The notes below the pieces were generated by a model, which saw only the letters and a program-made list of their open reading frames with translations, did not search any database and was not told the origin of the DNA. A program made the position numbers and the translations under genes. Source: Chryseobacterium indologenes (GTDB lineage: Bacteria > Bacteroidota > Bacteroidia > Flavobacteriales > Weeksellaceae). Taken from it: DNA of 64,000 bases. Where the stretch lies: positions 1 to 64,000 of the forward strand of contig NZ_LJOD01000010.1 in the NCBI RefSeq assembly GCF_001295265.1, read 5' to 3'. Shown here in pieces: positions 61,118-64,000 of the stretch; positions within the stretch are counted from its first letter, which is position 1; every line of letters starts with the position of its first letter.

Positions 61118-63235
61118 ATGGGAAGAGATCTTAAATATACAAGAAATATTGGTATCGCTGCTCACATTGATGCAGGTAAGACTACCACTACAGAAAGGAT
61201 TCTATTCTATACAGGGGTAAACCACAAAATTGGAGAAGTTCACGATGGTGCTTCTACAATGGACTGGATGGAGCAGGAAGCAGAAAGAGGTATTACCATT
61301 ACTTCTGCAGCTACCACTTGTTCTTGGAACTTTCCAACAGATCAAGGAAAACCTGTTGCTGAAACTAAACCTTACCACTTCAACATCATTGATACACCGG
61401 GACACGTTGACTTCACTGTAGAAGTAAACAGATCTCTGAGAGTATTGGATGGATTGGTATTCTTATTCTCTGCAGTAGACGGAGTAGAGCCTCAGTCTGA
61501 AACAAACTGGAGACTTGCTGACAACTACAAAGTTGCTAGAATGGGATTCGTAAACAAAATGGACAGACAGGGTGCTGACTTCCTTAACGTGGTAAACCAG
61601 GTTAAAGAAATGTTAGGATCTAATGCCGTTCCAATCGTTTTACCAATCGGTGCTGAAGAAGATTTCAAAGGTGTTGTTGACTTAATTAAAAACAGAGCGA
61701 TCATCTGGGATGAAGCAGGACAAGGAGCTACTTTCGAAGTAGTGCCAATTCCTGAAGATATGAAAGATGAAGTTCTTGAATATAGAGAAAAACTAGTAGA
61801 AGCTGTTTCTGAGTATGACGAAACTTTGATGGAGAAATTCTTTGAAGATCCGGATTCAATTACAGAAGAAGAAATCAATGCTGCATTGAGAGCTGCTACT
61901 ATCGATTTATCTATTATCCCAATGACTTGTGGTTCTTCATTCAAGAATAAAGGAGTACAGTTTATGTTGGATGCAGTATGTAAATACCTGCCTTCTCCAT
62001 TGGATAAAGATGATATCAAAGGTACTGATCCAAGAACAGACGCTGAAATTACAAGAAAGCCATCTGTAGATGAGCCTTTCGCAGCTCTTGCATTTAAGAT
62101 TGCTACTGACCCGTTCGTGGGAAGATTGGCATTCTTCAGAGCTTACTCTGGAAGACTGGATGCAGGTTCTTACATCTTGAACACCCGTTCAGGAGATAAA
62201 GAAAGAATCTCAAGAATCTATCAGATGCACGCTAACAAGCAAAACCCGGTAGAATATATTGAAGCTGGTGATATTGGTGCAGCAGTAGGATTCAAGTCTA
62301 TCAAAACCGGTGATACGATGTGTGATGAGAAAAACCCAATCGTTCTTGAATCGATGGTTTTCCCTGATCCGGTAATCGGTATCGCTGTTGAGCCTAAAAC
62401 TAAAGCTGACCAGGATAAAATGGGTAACGCTCTAGCTAAATTGGCTGAAGAAGATCCAACGTTTACTGTAAGAACTGACGAGGCTTCTGGACAAACGATC
62501 ATCTCTGGTATGGGTGAGCTTCACTTAGATATCATTGTAGACCGTATGAAGAGAGAATTCAAGGTTGAAGTAAACCAGGGACAACCTCAGGTAGAGTACA
62601 AAGAAAACTTAACAAAAGTTGCCAGCCACAGAGAAGTTTACAAAAAGCAGTCTGGAGGTAAAGGTAAATTTGCTGACATTGTATTTGAACTAGGACCTGC
62701 AGACGAAGGTAAAGTTGGTTTAGAATTCATCAATGAGATCAAAGGTGGTAACGTTCCTAGAGAATTCGTTCCTGCTATTGAAAAAGGATTTAAAGCTGCA
62801 ATGAAGAACGGTCCTTTGGCTGGTTTCGAAGTTGAAGGTATTAAAGTTACTCTTAAAGATGGATCTTTCCACGCGGTGGATTCTGACGCTCTTTCTTTCG
62901 AAATGGCTGCTAAGCTAGGATTTAAAGAAGCTGGTAAAGCTGCTAAACCGGTAATTATGGAGCCTATTATGAAACTGGAAGTTGTAACTCCGGAAGAATA
63001 TATGGGTAACATCATTGGTGACCTTAACAAGAGAAGAGGTACTATCAGTGGCCAGGAAGAGAAAAACGGAGCTATTGTAATCAAAGGTTCTGTTCCACTT
63101 TCTGAAATGTTTGGATATGTAACAACTCTAAGAACACTTTCATCAGGAAGAGCTACTTCTTCTATGGAATTAGAGAAATACGCACCAACTCCACAAAACG
63201 TTGCTGAAGAAATCATAGCTAAAGCAAAAGGTTAA
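61118..63235 (+). CDS. fusA: Elongation factor G
   Basis: A 705-residue translocase GTPase. G1 is [13 protein letters not shown] (about 16-28), G3 is D-T-P-G-H-V-D-F, and G4 is N-K-M-D-R (about 142). Domains II-V follow, with I-S-G-M-G-E-L-H-L and the C-terminal M-F-G-Y-V-T-x-L-R motif. Full length; the codon use is more optimal than in its neighbours, as expected for a highly expressed gene. Confidence 0.98.
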   Translation: MGRDLKYTRNIGIAAHIDAGKTTTTERILFYTGVNHKIGEVHDGASTMDWMEQEAERGITITSAATTCSWNFPTDQGKPVAETKPYHFNIIDTPGHVDFTVEVNRSLRVLDGLVFLFSAVDGVEPQSETNWRLADNYKVARMGFVNKMDRQGADFLNVVNQVKEMLGSNAVPIVLPIGAEEDFKGVVDLIKNRAIIWDEAGQGATFEVVPIPEDMKDEVLEYREKLVEAVSEYDETLMEKFFEDPDSITEEEINAALRAATIDLSIIPMTCGSSFKNKGVQFMLDAVCKYLPSPLDKDDIKGTDPRTDAEITRKPSVDEPFAALAFKIATDPFVGRLAFFRAYSGRLDAGSYILNTRSGDKERISRIYQMHANKQNPVEYIEAGDIGAAVGFKSIKTGDTMCDEKNPIVLESMVFPDPVIGIAVEPKTKADQDKMGNALAKLAEEDPTFTVRTDEASGQTIISGMGELHLDIIVDRMKREFKVEVNQGQPQVEYKENLTKVASHREVYKKQSGGKGKFADIVFELGPADEGKVGLEFINEIKGGNVPREFVPAIEKGFKAAMKNGPLAGFEVEGIKVTLKDGSFHAVDSDALSFEMAAKLGFKEAGKAAKPVIMEPIMKLEVVTPEEYMGNIIGDLNKRRGTISGQEEKNGAIVIKGSVPLSEMFGYVTTLRTLSSGRATSSMELEKYAPTPQNVAEEIIAKAKG

Positions 63236-63251
63236 TTTTTAAACTAAAGAA

Positions 63252-63557
63252 ATGTCACAAAGAATCAGAATAAAACTAAAATCTTACGATTACAACTTGG
63301 TAGACAAGTCTGCTGAGAAAATCGTAAAAACGGTAAAGGCTACTGGTGCTGTTGTAAACGGACCAATTCCATTGCCAACGAATAAGAGAATCTTCACAGT
63401 GTTGAGATCTCCGCACGTAAACAAGAAAGCAAGAGAGCAGTTCCAATTATCAGCTCACAAGAGACTAATGGATATCTACTCTTCTTCTTCCAAAACTGTT
63501 GATGCTCTAATGAAATTAGAACTTCCTTCAGGAGTAGACGTTGAAATTAAAGTGTGA
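63252..63557 (+). CDS. rpsJ: 30S ribosomal protein S10
   Basis: A 101-residue S10 (also NusE), with [10 protein letters not shown] near the start, G-P-I-P-L-P-T and [12 protein letters not shown]. It is the last gene of this operon: a terminator follows within 30 bp, and rplC does not come next within the window. Confidence 0.98.
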   Translation: MSQRIRIKLKSYDYNLVDKSAEKIVKTVKATGAVVNGPIPLPTNKRIFTVLRSPHVNKKAREQFQLSAHKRLMDIYSSSSKTVDALMKLELPSGVDVEIKV

Positions 63558-63583
63558 TAACTGCATACTTTGCAATGATTATA

Positions 63584-63615
63584 AAATCCGTCCCTTTTTA
63601 GGGGCGGATTTTTTT
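63584..63615 (+). terminator. Intrinsic terminator of the rpsL-rpsG-fusA-rpsJ operon
   Basis: An 11-bp stem (63584-63594 with 63601-63611, one T-G pair) is followed by T's. The rest of 63616-63837 is AT-rich and holds no gene that I can see. Confidence 0.9.
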
Positions 63616-63837
63616 ATTTACCGGCTTTTCTGCAAACTGATCAAACAGAATAACTTTTTTTGAAAATTAATTATCCTTAATTATATCGATGCTTCAGAAT
63701 GATGTTCTTGTTCACAGGGCTTATCTGTTAGTTTATTTTGATCGTTTCTAAATTATAAATATTGATTTGATATTGATTACTCTAAGTGAGGTGATATATG
63801 TCAGTCTTATGTATTTATTTAGAATTAATAAAAATAA

Positions 63838-63845
63838 TAATTTTG
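63838..63845 (+). promoter_or_regulatory. Promoter -7 element of the last receptor gene
   Basis: TAATTTTG matches TAnnTTTG and lies 14 bp before the ATG. Confidence 0.45.
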
Positions 63846-63859
63846 CAAAAAATAATCAG

Positions 63860-64000
63860 ATGAATAAAGTAGTATCCTTTTCTCTGCTTGTATTGGGTGG
63901 GGTTTTTGCAAACGCACAGCAAGTGAATGATTCTATTAAGAAATCAAAAGAAATTGACGAAGTAGAATTGTTTGGTGAAAAAAAGAAACAGCCGGAAGGA
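63860..64000 (+). CDS. TonB-dependent receptor, 5' part only
   Basis: Only 47 codons lie in the window. They encode a signal peptide (about 1-20, ending A-N-A-Q) and then K-E-I-D-E-V-E-L-F-G-E-K-K, a TonB-box-like segment typical of flavobacterial TonB-dependent receptors. The reading frame is open to the window edge. Cargo unknown. Confidence 0.65.
   Translation, partial: MNKVVSFSLLVLGGVFANAQQVNDSIKKSKEIDEVELFGEKKKQPEG

Noticed and set aside
62638..63216. 192-codon antisense frame inside fusA
   Set aside because: fusA is certain and highly conserved; long antisense frames are common in genes with biased codons.
1..64000. CRISPR arrays, transposases, prophage or integrase genes
   Set aside because: None seen; no regularly spaced repeats and no mobile-element proteins among the genes.

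Overview
The window reads as the chromosome of a Chryseobacterium-like member of the Flavobacteriia (Bacteroidota). The basis is low GC with compact genes, SusC/SusD and TonB-dependent receptors, type IX secretion (T9SS) sorting tails, bacillithiol synthesis (bshC), many promoters of the Bacteroidota form TTG-N(17-20)-TAnnTTTG, and a double-glycine leader peptide of a kind I associate with Chryseobacterium. I saw no insertion sequence, prophage, CRISPR array or replication origin.

Layout. 0.2-9.4 kb is housekeeping: an outer-membrane porin, bshC, a LysM/periplasmic-binding-fold fusion, fabD, a GHMP kinase and pckA. 9.4-15.5 kb carries aroQ and a SusC/SusD pair behind a SAM-I riboswitch with its own terminator. 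15.7-24.5 kb is a metal-efflux locus: a small Cys-rich exported protein, a CzcA-type RND pump fused to a TolC-type domain, its His-rich adaptor, a Fur-family regulator and a Zn/Cd-type P-ATPase. 24.7-30.4 kb is a probable copper/redox locus: two paralogous small Cys membrane proteins, a YHS lipoprotein, SCO, an exported superoxide dismutase, and an MbnP/MbnH-like pair followed by an outer-membrane barrel. 30.5-37.5 kb is a cobalamin locus: B12 riboswitch, BtuB-like receptor, BtuG-like surface propeller, another surface lipoprotein and a T9SS-exported propeller protein. 37.6-60.1 kb mixes housekeeping genes (three tRNA-Glu, rpsT, amidase, LptD-like, ridA, HtrA, trhO, formyl-THF cyclo-ligase, trmH-type methylase, rmuC, pncB, dps) with several unrecognised secreted or membrane proteins and a Cys-rich GG-leader peptide. 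60.1-63.6 kb is rpsL-rpsG-fusA-rpsJ, closed by a terminator. The window ends inside a new TonB-dependent receptor.

Main observations. (1) Two copies of a 15-bp palindrome, TGCAAT-N3-ATTGCA, lie exactly 13 bp upstream of the -7 elements of the RND pump and the P-ATPase, with the Fur-family gene between them; this looks like an operator set for the metal-efflux locus. (2) Three small Cys-rich exported or membrane proteins across both metal loci share an overall plan and end in I-[FW]-x-P-P. (3) The B12 riboswitch leader has a perfect 8-bp hairpin that would bury the btuB start codon. (4) TrhO carries a C-terminal domain resembling that of the U32 peptidase-like tRNA hydroxylases. All functional assignments rest on reading motifs by eye; no database search was run.
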